A DNA stretch of 64,000 bases from Mesorhizobium atlanticum (GTDB lineage: Bacteria > Pseudomonadota > Alphaproteobacteria > Rhizobiales > Rhizobiaceae). Where the stretch lies: the NCBI RefSeq assembly GCF_003289965.1, contig NZ_QMBQ01000003.1, positions 558,001 through 622,000 on the forward strand, written 5' to 3'. Of this stretch, positions 17,965 to 26,464 are shown in pieces. Under the pieces are notes generated by a model that did no database searches, was not told the DNA's origin, and saw only the letters and a program-made list of their open reading frames with translations. Within the stretch, counting starts at the first letter, position 1. Every line of letters begins with the position of its first letter. The position numbers were made by a program, and so were the translations under genes.

Positions 17965-20520
17965 ATGCTTTATTTCTCGCGCCTGAAGATGATCCTGATC
18001 TGGCTCGCCGTGGCCATCACAGTGATCCTCGCCGCGCCCAATCTCTTCCCGGCAAGCATGCTGGCGCAATTGCCGAGCTGGGTGCCGAAGCGGCAGATGA
18101 CGCTCGGCCTCGACCTTCAGGGCGGTTCGCACATCCTGCTCGAGATGAATCAGAACGATCTGATCAAGGACAGGATGGAGACGACGCGCGACGAGATCCG
18201 GACGCTGCTGCGCGACGCCAACCCGAAGATCAACTATACCGGGCTCTCCGGCTCCGGCCGCACCGTGCAGGTGCGCATCACGGACCCGGCCCAGATCGAC
18301 CAGGCCAAGAAGGTCTTGAAGCCGTTGACCGATCCAGTGGCCGCCGGCCTGTTCTCGGGCGGCTCGATCCAGGAAATGGCGCTGGACGATTCCGAGCCGG
18401 GCCTGCTCAAATTCACCGTCACCGACGCCGGCCTCAAATACCGCACGTCGACGGCGCTGACGCAGTCCATTGAAGTGGTCGAACGGCGCGTCAATGAGCT
18501 CGGCACCACCGAGCCGATCGTGCAGCGCCAGGGCGATGACCGCATCCTGGTGCAGGTGCCGGGCCTGCAGGATCCGCAGCGGCTGAAGGAAATCCTCGGC
18601 CAGACTGCGAAGCTGACCTTCCAGATGGTCGATCAGTCGATGCCGGTGCAGGATGCGCTGAAGGGCCGTCCGCCGGCCGGCTCCTCGATCCTCTATTCGC
18701 AAGACGATCCGCCGGTTCCCTATCTGATCGAGAACCGCGTCATCGTTTCCGGCGAAAATCTGGTCGACGCGCAGGCGACCTACAATTCGCAGACCAACGA
18801 GCCCGTCGTTTCGTTCCGTTTCGATTCCAAGGGCGCGACCCGCTTCGGCCAGGCGACGGCGCAGAATGTCGGCAAGCTGTTCGCCATCGTCCTCGACAAC
18901 CAGGTGATTTCGGCGCCGCAGATCCGTGAGCCGATCCTCGGCGGTACCGGACAGATTTCGGGCAATTTCACGCCGCAGAGCGCCAACGACCTTGCCGTGC
19001 TGCTGCGCGCCGGCGCGCTGCCGGCAACGCTGACGGTGATCGAGGAGCGCACTGTCGGTCCGGGCCTCGGCCAGGACTCGATCCATGCCGGTAAGGTTGC
19101 CGGTTTGATCGGCTCGGTCCTCGTCGTCGCCTTCATGTTCGTCGCCTACGGCTTCCTTGGCTTCCTCGCCAACATCGCGCTCGCTGTCCACGTGGCGATG
19201 ATCGTGGCGCTGCTGTCGCTGCTGGGCGCCACGCTCACTCTGCCTGGCATCGCAGGTATCGTGCTCACCATCGGCATGGCGGTGGACTCGAACGTTCTGA
19301 TCTATGAACGCATCCGCGAGGAGCGACGAAACGGCCGCTCGGTGATCCAGTCGATCGATACCGGCTTCTCCAAGGCGCTGGCGACCATCGTCGATTCCAA
19401 CGTCACCTCGCTGATCGCCACCGTGGTGCTGTTCTTTCTTGGCACCGGGCCGGTCAAGGGCTTCGCCATCACCTATGCGATCGGTATCCTGACCACGGTC
19501 TTCACCGCTTTCACCTTCACGCGCATGCTGGTGTCGATCTGGCTGCGCCGCGCCCGCCCGAAGGAACTGCCGCGCGCGCCGGTCACCTTCATTCCGCCGG
19601 GCACCAAGATCCCGTTCATGGGCATCCGCCGCTGGACCTTCGCTCTGTCCAGCCTGCTGTCGATCCTTTCGGTCGTCGGGTTCCTGACCATCGACATCAA
19701 TTACGGCATCGACTTCAAGGGCGGCTCGATGATCGAGGTGCAGGCGAAGCAGGGCAACGCCGATCTCGGCGACATCCGCAACAGGCTGTCCGAGCTCAAT
19801 ATCGGCGAGATCCAGGTGCAGCAGTTCGGCGCGCCGAACGACGTGCTGATCCGCGTCGGCACGCAGGACGCCGGCGAGAATGCCGAGCAGACCGTCATCG
19901 ACAAGGTGCGGGGCGAGCTGCAGGACCAGTATGATTTCCGCCGCGTCGAGGTGGTGGGACCGACGGTTTCCGGCGAGCTCGCCAAGCAGGGCACGATCGC
20001 CATGCTGATCGCGCTGGTCGGCATCCTGCTCTATGTCTGGTTCCGTTTCGAATGGCAGTTTGCGGTCGGTGCCATCATCGCCACGGTGCACGACGTGGTC
20101 ATGACGATCGGCTTCTTCGTCCTGACCGGGCTGGAGTTCAACCAGTCGTCGCTGGCGGCGATCCTGACCATTATCGGTTATTCGCTGAACGACACGATCG
20201 TGGTCTATGACCGTGTCCGCGAGGATCTTCGAAAATACAAGAAGATGCCGCTGCCGCAGCTCCTGAACAACGCCATCAACGAGACGCTGTCGAGAACCAC
20301 GCTGACCTCGGTTACGACGATCCTGGCGCTGCTGGCGCTGGTGTTGTTCGGCGGCGAAGTGATCCGTTCGTTCACCATGGCCATGCTGTTCGGCGTGGTG
20401 TTCGGCACCTACTCGTCGATCTTCATCGCCGCACCGCTGCTGATCCTGTTCCGGTTGCGGCCGCAGGCCACGACCGAAGAGGAGAAGAAGCCGGTGAATG
20501 GCAAGGCCCTGACGACCTGA
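17965..20520 (+). CDS. secDF: Protein translocase SecDF (fused SecD-SecF)
   Basis: This 851-residue polypeptide contains SecD (about 1-525) and SecF (about 540-835) in one chain, whereas E. coli has two genes. SecD landmarks are 'LGLDLQGGSHILLEM' and the helix-4 motif 'GMAVDSNVLIYERIREE'. SecF landmarks are 'IDFKGGSMIEVQ' and 'SLNDTIVVYDRVREDLRK'. Twelve membrane helices are expected. It uses the proton motive force to pull exported proteins from the Sec channel. It forms an operon with yajC. Confidence 0.97.
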   Translation: MLYFSRLKMILIWLAVAITVILAAPNLFPASMLAQLPSWVPKRQMTLGLDLQGGSHILLEMNQNDLIKDRMETTRDEIRTLLRDANPKINYTGLSGSGRTVQVRITDPAQIDQAKKVLKPLTDPVAAGLFSGGSIQEMALDDSEPGLLKFTVTDAGLKYRTSTALTQSIEVVERRVNELGTTEPIVQRQGDDRILVQVPGLQDPQRLKEILGQTAKLTFQMVDQSMPVQDALKGRPPAGSSILYSQDDPPVPYLIENRVIVSGENLVDAQATYNSQTNEPVVSFRFDSKGATRFGQATAQNVGKLFAIVLDNQVISAPQIREPILGGTGQISGNFTPQSANDLAVLLRAGALPATLTVIEERTVGPGLGQDSIHAGKVAGLIGSVLVVAFMFVAYGFLGFLANIALAVHVAMIVALLSLLGATLTLPGIAGIVLTIGMAVDSNVLIYERIREERRNGRSVIQSIDTGFSKALATIVDSNVTSLIATVVLFFLGTGPVKGFAITYAIGILTTVFTAFTFTRMLVSIWLRRARPKELPRAPVTFIPPGTKIPFMGIRRWTFALSSLLSILSVVGFLTIDINYGIDFKGGSMIEVQAKQGNADLGDIRNRLSELNIGEIQVQQFGAPNDVLIRVGTQDAGENAEQTVIDKVRGELQDQYDFRRVEVVGPTVSGELAKQGTIAMLIALVGILLYVWFRFEWQFAVGAIIATVHDVVMTIGFFVLTGLEFNQSSLAAILTIIGYSLNDTIVVYDRVREDLRKYKKMPLPQLLNNAINETLSRTTLTSVTTILALLALVLFGGEVIRSFTMAMLFGVVFGTYSSIFIAAPLLILFRLRPQATTEEEKKPVNGKALTT

Positions 20521-20528
20521 CGCTGCCG

Positions 20529-20575
20529 GATCAGGATGACGTTTCGTTGAAACGTCCTCCTGATCTAACCTTTTG
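20529..20575 (+). terminator. Terminator-like hairpin after secDF
   Basis: A long inverted repeat, GATCAGGA-x-GACGTTTC paired with GAAACGTC-x-TCCTGATC, is followed by TAACCTTTTG. It lies 9 bp after the secDF stop and directly before a mosaic repeat. Confidence 0.65.
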
Positions 20576-20652
20576 TTGGAGCATGATCTTTTCCGAAAAC
20601 CGGTTCCCACTTTTTGCGTGCGCTGACCTCCGGTTCGGGATCATGCTCTAGA
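20576..20652. repeat. Mosaic palindromic repeat (GAGCATGATCTTTT type)
   Basis: Inverted arms GAGCATGATC and GATCATGCTC bound a module containing CCGAAAACCGGTTCCCAC, the same core as in the 6591 copy. It separates secDF from the Mth938-like gene. Confidence 0.75.
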
Positions 20653-20677
20653 GCCGGATGAGTTACGCTCAAGATCC

Positions 20678-21067
20678 ATGGCCAAAGGCATCATCATCCG
20701 CGAGGCGCATTTTCCGGGCAAGGCGCCGATCGAGGCCTATGGCAATGGCGGCTTCCGCTTCGCGGACATGTCGCATCGCGGATCTCTGCTCGTCCTGCCG
20801 TCGGGCATCCATGGCTGGGAACCCGCCGATCCGCTGGCGCTGAAGGCCTCGGACTTCGACAAATTGTTCGCTGAGGCCGGCAAGGTGGAGATACTGCTGG
20901 TCGGCATGGGCAAGGATTTGCGGCCGCTGCCGGCGGCGCTGCGCGCCGCGCTCAAGGAGGCCGGAATCTCCGCCGACCCGATGTCGACGGGCGCGGCGGT
21001 GCGGACCTACAACGTTCTACTGGCTGAAGACCGCGCCGTGGCCGCCGCGCTGATCGCCGTCGATTGA
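20678..21067 (+). CDS. Mth938-like (DUF498) protein, NDUFAF3-like
   Basis: This 129-residue single-domain protein fits the Mth938/DUF498 fold: 'FRFADMSHRGSLLVLPSGIHGWE' split by turns, then 'VEILLVGMGKDLRPLP' and 'GAAVRTYNVLLAEDRAVAAALIAV'. Its eukaryotic homologue NDUFAF3 helps assemble respiratory complex I. No catalytic motif is known. Its stop abuts the ATG of the next gene, which resembles another complex I assembly factor. Confidence 0.85.
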   Translation: MAKGIIIREAHFPGKAPIEAYGNGGFRFADMSHRGSLLVLPSGIHGWEPADPLALKASDFDKLFAEAGKVEILLVGMGKDLRPLPAALRAALKEAGISADPMSTGAAVRTYNVLLAEDRAVAAALIAVD

Positions 21068-21934
21068 ATGGCCGGCACGCCCGACATCGTCAAGAACGCC
21101 GACATCGTCATGGATACGGTGCGCGCCGCCGACCATGACCGCTATTTGTCGGCGCTCTACGCGCCGGCCGACAAGCGCGGCGCGCTGCTTGCGCTCTACG
21201 CCTTCAATGCCGAGATCGCCGGCGTGCGCGATCGCATCCACGAGCCGCTGCCGGGCGAGGTCAGGCTGCAATGGTGGCGCGACGTCAACGCGGCCGAGGC
21301 GGACGCGGAGACGGGCCACCCGACCGCCGATGCGTTGCGCGCGACGATCGCCGCTCACCATCTTCCGAAGGCTGCTTTCGAGAACATGCTCGAAGCGCGG
21401 ATCTTCGATCTCTATGACGATCCAATGCCGTCGCGGACCGACCTCGAGGGCTATTGCGGCGAAACGGCCGCAGCACTGATCCAGCTTGCGGCCATGGTGC
21501 TTGATCCGGTCGCCGCGCCGGGCTTTGCCGAACTGGCGGGACGAGCCGGTTGCGCCCAGGCCATCACCGGTCTGCTGCTTCTGCTGCCGCTGCACCGCCA
21601 GCGCGGCCAGTGCTTCGTGCCCGCAGATATCCTCGCGGCAGCCGGTACGACGCCGGAAGAGTTCATCAAGGGAGAGGGCGGGGCTGCCGCCGAGCGCGCG
21701 GTTGCGGCGATGATCGCGCTGGCGCGGGAGCATCTCAACGCGTTCGAGAAAGGTGCGGCGGCGCTTCCCGTTTCGTTGCGGCCGGCCTTCCTGCCGTTGG
21801 CGCTGACACGCGCCTATCTCGACAAGATGAAGGGGGCGGGCGGGTCGCCGCTCACTGCAACAGTGCCGCTTTCCGTTCTGCGCCGGCACTGGCTGCTCCT
21901 GCGTCATGCGACGGGGGGTTGGAGGCCCCTTTGA
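21068..21934 (+). CDS. Squalene/phytoene synthase-like protein (NDUFAF6-like)
   Basis: This 288-residue all-helical protein of the squalene/phytoene synthase superfamily has 'RYLSALYAPADKRGALLALY' followed by 'FNAEIAGVRD' near the N-terminus. The two Asp-rich motifs needed for prenyl condensation are not intact: 'GVRDRIHEP' replaces the first and 'YCGETAAALIQLA' the second. A carotenoid or squalene synthase role is therefore unlikely. Mitochondrial NDUFAF6 shows the same degeneration. It starts 1 bp after the Mth938-like stop. Confidence 0.82.
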   Translation: MAGTPDIVKNADIVMDTVRAADHDRYLSALYAPADKRGALLALYAFNAEIAGVRDRIHEPLPGEVRLQWWRDVNAAEADAETGHPTADALRATIAAHHLPKAAFENMLEARIFDLYDDPMPSRTDLEGYCGETAAALIQLAAMVLDPVAAPGFAELAGRAGCAQAITGLLLLLPLHRQRGQCFVPADILAAAGTTPEEFIKGEGGAAAERAVAAMIALAREHLNAFEKGAAALPVSLRPAFLPLALTRAYLDKMKGAGGSPLTATVPLSVLRRHWLLLRHATGGWRPL

Positions 21935-22015
21935 CGTAAACGTCAATCGTGCTACGGGTTCTGTCGCGTGGACCCGCGTCAAAGAAATGCGGGCCACCGG
22001 AGGAGCCGCGTTTCC

Positions 22016-22441
22016 ATGAGCCTGCCAGTCCTGGTCGTCCTCGTCGTGTTCGGCATCGCGTTGTCGGTCGCGGCCGTGCATTTCACCGGCGGCACGACAA
22101 CCGCGACGCTTGCCGGCGATGATCAGGCGCTCGCACGCTTTGCCGAGGATTTTCCCGATGAGAAGCCTGGAGCTGTGCGGCTGACCGCCGACAATCATGC
22201 CGCGTTTCTCGACCTCGGCCCGCAACGCTGCGGCATTGTCCAGAGCATCGGCGATTGTTTTCTCACGCGCATCGTCACGCCGCCCGACATTCTGGCGCTG
22301 ACGAGGGAAGGGAATGTGGTGTCGCTGCGGATCAACGATTTCACCTGGAAGGGCGGTAGGTTCGTCTTTGCCGGCGAAGCCGATGCGCGAGCCCTGGTGG
22401 CGACCTTGCAGAATAACGATCGGATCCGGGAGGCGGCGTGA
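22016..22441 (+). CDS. Hypothetical membrane-anchored protein
   Basis: This 141-residue protein has one N-terminal membrane helix (about 3-22, 'LPVLVVLVVFGIALSVAAVHF') and a soluble, probably periplasmic domain containing two cysteines ('RCGIVQSIGDCFLTR'). No family was recognised. ATG 22016 has a strong GGAGGAG Shine-Dalgarno. Its TGA overlaps the ATG of the hydroxylase gene, so the two are translationally coupled and probably functionally linked. Confidence 0.7.
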   Translation: MSLPVLVVLVVFGIALSVAAVHFTGGTTTATLAGDDQALARFAEDFPDEKPGAVRLTADNHAAFLDLGPQRCGIVQSIGDCFLTRIVTPPDILALTREGNVVSLRINDFTWKGGRFVFAGEADARALVATLQNNDRIREAA

Positions 22442-23391
22442 TGGAACAGTATAATTTCCCGCAGGTCACCCAGCTTGCGATCCCCTTCTTCGTCGGGGCG
22501 ATCCTGATCGAGCTTTGGCTGGTGCGCACCGGCCGCGCCAAGGGGGCGTTCGAGACGCGCGACACGTTGACCAGCCTGATGATGGGAACCGGCAATGTCG
22601 TCGCCGGCCTGCTGCTCGGCGTCGTGTCCTACTGGGCGCTGCTGTGGCTGTGGCAGTTCCGCTTCTTCAATCTCGGCCTCTCGATCTGGGTGTTCATCGC
22701 TGCCTTCCTGCTCGATGACTTGCGCTATTATGTCTATCACCGCATCGCGCACCGGGTGCGCTGGGTGTGGGCCGAGCATGTCAACCATCATTCCAGCCAG
22801 CATTACAATCTCTCGACGGCGCTGAGGCAGAGCTGGACCGGCCTGTTCACCTTCACCTTCATCCTGCAGGCGCCGCTCGTGCTCGCCGGCTTCCATCCGG
22901 CGGTGATCGCCTTCGTCTTCGGCTTCAACCTCGTCTGGCAGTTCTGGATCCACACCGAGACGATCGGCAAGATGTGGGGCTGGTTCGAGTTCATCTTCAA
23001 CACGCCCTCGCACCACCGCGTCCACCACGCCACCAATCCGCGCTATCTCGACGCCAATTATGCCGGCACGCTGATCATTTGGGATCGCATGTTCGGCACC
23101 TTTGTCGAGGAACTGGAGGAAGACCGGCCGCGCTACGGCATCGTCAAGAACATCGGCACCTTCAATCCGCTGAAAGTGGCCTTCCACGAATGGATCGGCA
23201 TGTTCAAGGATGCGCTGGCGCCGGCGCTGACGCCCGGCCAGCGCCTCAATTATCTCATCCAGCCGCCAGGCTGGAGCCATGATGGCTCGCGCGACACGTC
23301 GGAAACGCTGAAGGCAGCCTATGTCAGGCGAAATCCCTCCCAGGCAGGCAAGCCGGGTTTGCCGCCAGCGCGTGCCGAGCCGGCCGAGTAG
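22441..23391 (+). CDS. Sterol desaturase/fatty acid hydroxylase family protein
   Basis: This 316-residue integral-membrane di-iron oxygenase has the histidine clusters 'HRIAH', 'HVNHHSSQH' and 'HHRVHHATN' between hydrophobic helices, the FA_hydroxylase pattern. Members hydroxylate or desaturate lipids, carotenoids or sterols; the substrate cannot be told from sequence. The start codon ATG 22441 overlaps the upstream stop. Confidence 0.88.
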   Translation: MEQYNFPQVTQLAIPFFVGAILIELWLVRTGRAKGAFETRDTLTSLMMGTGNVVAGLLLGVVSYWALLWLWQFRFFNLGLSIWVFIAAFLLDDLRYYVYHRIAHRVRWVWAEHVNHHSSQHYNLSTALRQSWTGLFTFTFILQAPLVLAGFHPAVIAFVFGFNLVWQFWIHTETIGKMWGWFEFIFNTPSHHRVHHATNPRYLDANYAGTLIIWDRMFGTFVEELEEDRPRYGIVKNIGTFNPLKVAFHEWIGMFKDALAPALTPGQRLNYLIQPPGWSHDGSRDTSETLKAAYVRRNPSQAGKPGLPPARAEPAE

Positions 23392-23486
23392 TCATCGCGA
23401 GGAAGGCGCTGCCGCCTGGGGCACGATACCATCTTCGGTGACACCAAGCCGGGCCGATCCATGCCTCCGAGAACATCAGCGAGCCT

Positions 23487-24992
23487 TCATCGCGTCCCCT
23501 TTGCGGGGTCCTCGCGTGAATTGCCGTCGATGAGCGCCTCCGGAGGGGCGTGGGGACGGAATTCCGAGCTGACCAGCCAGAAGCGGGGCGCGGCGTAGCG
23601 CGCAGCGTTTTCCTCAGTCAGCATTCGCAAAGATCGCAGCGGCCGGCTTTCAAGCCAGACCCTTGTCGCGCTTGGGGGAGTGTCAAGTTGGATGGCGCAA
23701 AAGACCTCCAATGCGGTTGCCGTGCGCGGAAGCTTCGGGCGCACATGAAAGGCGGCAACATGCCCGGCGTCGCTGTTGACCTCGAAGGCGAGACGCCGCC
23801 ATTTCACCGGCGCCGGCAGTCGCATGTGCAAGTGCAAAATGCCGGCGCGATCGGAAGCCGGGAGAGGCAGATCGGCGCGCAGCGCGCCTTGGCCAGCAGG
23901 CAAACCCCTGCTGAATTTCGTCTTCAGGCGCGGTCTCGGCCTCTGCTCGCCGCGTGGTTCGGACTCGGCCAGTTCAAGCGACTTGCGACGCGTCTTTGCA
24001 AGCCAACGAAGGACAGCACCGGCGGGAGTCTCGCTTTGCCTGGGCCTTGCTTGAACGAATGCCATCCACGCGGCCATCGGCCCCGGAAGGGCCGCCTCGA
24101 AGCGCCTCATCGCCTCTGCATCAACCGCATAGCCTGCCCGCGCTTTCAACCAGCCAAGCGCGATCAATGCCGGCACCGCAATGTCGCGGGCGAGAACCTC
24201 GTCGGAAAACAGCTTCCAATCGAAACCTGGTTCAATGATGAGGCGTGACAGATCGACCAGCCAGTCGCTGTTGGCATGGGCGTCGAGACCGCCATTTGCG
24301 ATGGCGATCACCGCCAGGTCTTCCCGGACCGGCAGTCCGCAGGGTACCGAATTGAATTCCACCGGCCTGGCCCGCGCCCAGACCCGGTCATCGTCGCCGA
24401 GGCTGCCCTGGCCCGGACGAAAGATGCAGCCGTGAAGATCGATGTCGCCGTAGCGGCCCTTGTGAAGATTGACGCTTCGCAGCCGTCCGGCCAGCGTCAG
24501 CATGCGCATGGCGCTGGAACCGCTCGACGGCTCCCAGCCCAGTTCGATAAACACGCCCAGAGCATCGCCCAGCCGGTTCCGCGGGACCACGATATCGAGG
24601 TCGTGGAACGAGCGTCCACCCCGTCCAACGGGATCAGCGGCACGCGCGGCCCCCTTGATCAGCATCATCGGCACGTCCGCCACAGCCAGCGCCGCGAATG
24701 CCGGTTGGCACTCTCTCATCAGAAGCATGGTTCGCGTCCACAGCATCCGTTGAAGCCCGGCAAGCCTCGGCGCATCCGGCAGATCCTTCAAACCGGGTCC
24801 AAGCCTGCTCCATGCGGCGTGGATCAACCGCTGCTCGCTGAACGTGCAGTCGTTCAGGTCGTGCGTGCCGATCCAGGCGCGCAGTTCCCTCTCGGCCCCC
24901 ACCGGATCGAGGTGCACAGCGGCCAGCAGCAGGCGCTCGTGATCGCCAGCGGGCCACGCGCGGTCAAATGACGGATACCAGAGAGGCCTCAT
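23487..24992 (-). CDS. Nucleotidyltransferase family protein (NTP_transf_5-like)
   Basis: This 501-residue protein has a nucleotidyltransferase-like core: 'DVPMMLIKGAARA', then the metal-binding 'SFHDLDIVVPR' near 128-138 and a third acidic residue in 'YGDIDLHG' near 181-188. About 170 C-terminal residues form an uncharacterised domain. It is the last gene of a five-gene minus-strand operon with an HprK-related kinase, a PqqD-like protein and two GT2 enzymes, and overlaps the upstream GT2 by 4 bp. The substrate is unknown; polysaccharide or peptide modification is inference from context. Confidence 0.78.
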   Translation of the reverse strand: MRPLWYPSFDRAWPAGDHERLLLAAVHLDPVGAERELRAWIGTHDLNDCTFSEQRLIHAAWSRLGPGLKDLPDAPRLAGLQRMLWTRTMLLMRECQPAFAALAVADVPMMLIKGAARAADPVGRGGRSFHDLDIVVPRNRLGDALGVFIELGWEPSSGSSAMRMLTLAGRLRSVNLHKGRYGDIDLHGCIFRPGQGSLGDDDRVWARARPVEFNSVPCGLPVREDLAVIAIANGGLDAHANSDWLVDLSRLIIEPGFDWKLFSDEVLARDIAVPALIALGWLKARAGYAVDAEAMRRFEAALPGPMAAWMAFVQARPRQSETPAGAVLRWLAKTRRKSLELAESEPRGEQRPRPRLKTKFSRGLPAGQGALRADLPLPASDRAGILHLHMRLPAPVKWRRLAFEVNSDAGHVAAFHVRPKLPRTATALEVFCAIQLDTPPSATRVWLESRPLRSLRMLTEENAARYAAPRFWLVSSEFRPHAPPEALIDGNSREDPAKGTR

Positions 24993-25723
24993 TGCGCCCC
25001 TTTTTCTCCATCGTCCTCAGCCCTCTTGGCCATGATCGCCCGGCGTGCGATTTCAAGAAAGTCGGATGCCATGCCGGCCGGTGCGCCGCCGGTGACTGCG
25101 ACCCTTCTGGACAACGTGCCTGGTCGAATACGACGTCGATGAACCGTCTCGTCCAGCATGGTCATTTTCATACCCCCGGCAATAGCCCTGCGGTACCAAT
25201 CTATGAAGGAGCCAGTGCGCAGGCCTTCATCGAACAGGACGCCGAGCCGCTCGACAGCGCTTCGCCGCACCGCAAGCGAACTCGCGAGATAGCCCGGATA
25301 GCGGCCTTTCTTATAGTGAAGAGAAACAAAGGCTTCGGCGGGGTATTCCGGGCTTTCGAAGGTTTCACTGTGGCCCAGCACGGCGTCCAGCGAGGGATCC
25401 AAATCCAGCGCGGCCCACTGCAGGGCCAGCTTGTCGGGCATCCAGAGGTCGTCGGCATCGAGGAACGCGAGAACCGCGCCCTGGGCGGCCTTAATGCCGA
25501 CATTTAACGCGGACGGCGCTCCCCCATTAGCCTTCCTGACTATGCGCGGATGCGACGCATGGCGCTCAGCGACCTCGACCGTGCGGTCGCTCGAGCCGTC
25601 ATCGACGACGATGACCTCCCGCGGCGAATGATCATTCTGCTCCGCGATGCTGTCGAGCGTCTCATGAAGCGTGGCGGAGGCGTTCCACGCTGGAATGATG
25701 ACGCTGAAAAACGGCGTTCCCAC
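24989..25723 (-). CDS. Glycosyltransferase family 2 protein (second)
   Basis: This 244-residue GT-A enzyme has N-terminal 'VIIPAWNASATLHETLDSI', nucleotide-binding 'VVDDGSSD' and the metal-binding segment 'FLDADDLWMPDK'. A single domain without membrane helices points to cytoplasmic or membrane-peripheral transfer of a sugar. It starts 1 bp after the first GT2 stop and overlaps the nucleotidyltransferase by 4 bp, so it is co-translated with both. Donor and acceptor are unknown. Confidence 0.88.
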   Translation of the reverse strand: MGTPFFSVIIPAWNASATLHETLDSIAEQNDHSPREVIVVDDGSSDRTVEVAERHASHPRIVRKANGGAPSALNVGIKAAQGAVLAFLDADDLWMPDKLALQWAALDLDPSLDAVLGHSETFESPEYPAEAFVSLHYKKGRYPGYLASSLAVRRSAVERLGVLFDEGLRTGSFIDWYRRAIAGGMKMTMLDETVHRRRIRPGTLSRRVAVTGGAPAGMASDFLEIARRAIMAKRAEDDGEKGAQ

Positions 25724-26464
25724 TCACTCCTCCATCAGATGCTTGAACGGAGGCAAGGGCCTGGTGCTACCGGTCTTGCGCCTACGCATGAGCGACTGCA
25801 TCAGGGCGCGGTTGAAGTCGCGCTTCTCCTCTGCCGTGTAAGTGCTCGTCATCGATTCCGGATGCCGGCGGTAGCACAGGGTCACCGCGTTCAGGATCGT
25901 CATCGGTATATCGGCTTCGCGGATCCGGAGCATGAGGTCGACATCTTCGGAATAAAGGAAGTTCTCGTCGAACATCCCGACCCGGTCGAAAACTGTCCGA
26001 CGATAGAGGGTCGCACCCAGATGAACATGGAAGAGTTCGTCTGTTGTCGCCGCCGGATCGGGCGCGGGGGCATCCGTCATCTGCCGGTTGAAATAGCTGA
26101 CGAAGCCGGAAACGACATCCATATGAGGCGTTCGGGCAAAGCGCGCGAGATGCAGCGACAGCTTGTCGGCCGGCCAGAGGTCATCGCAATCCAGGAAGCC
26201 GATGAACTCGCCGCCAGCGATCCGCAGGCCGACATTTCGCGCAGGCCCCGGGCCGCGCCGCGGTCCGTCGAGGACATGGATCGCCGGGAAACGCGGGGCC
26301 AGGGACTCGACGATCTCGCGTGAGCGATCGGTCGAGCCGTCGTCGACAACCAGGATTTCCTGCACCGGCCACGCCTGGTCGAGTATGGTTTTCAGGGCTT
26401 CGGCGATGTATTTCTCGCCGTTTCGCACCGGCATGATGACGCTGATCGTTGGGCTGTCGCTCAT
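25724..26464 (-). CDS. Glycosyltransferase family 2 protein (first)
   Basis: This 246-residue GT2 enzyme is built like its neighbour: 'VIMPVRNGEKYIAEALKTI', 'VVDDGSTD', and 'GFLDCDDLWPADK' as the DxD region. The two are probably a tandem duplication that has diverged in the acceptor half. Its ATG overlaps the HprK-related kinase stop by 4 bp, tying sugar transfer to the kinase/PqqD module. Confidence 0.88.
   Translation of the reverse strand: MSDSPTISVIMPVRNGEKYIAEALKTILDQAWPVQEILVVDDGSTDRSREIVESLAPRFPAIHVLDGPRRGPGPARNVGLRIAGGEFIGFLDCDDLWPADKLSLHLARFARTPHMDVVSGFVSYFNRQMTDAPAPDPAATTDELFHVHLGATLYRRTVFDRVGMFDENFLYSEDVDLMLRIREADIPMTILNAVTLCYRRHPESMTSTYTAEEKRDFNRALMQSLMRRRKTGSTRPLPPFKHLMEE

Noticed and set aside
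17506..20610. 1034-codon open frame on the minus strand
   Set aside because: Antisense to yajC and secDF, whose families are certain; composition (H, R, D, Q-rich) is that of a shadow frame.
21068..21934. Phytoene or squalene synthase of a carotenoid/hopanoid pathway
   Set aside because: Both Asp-rich motifs are degenerate and no other terpenoid gene is adjacent; NDUFAF6-like reading preferred.
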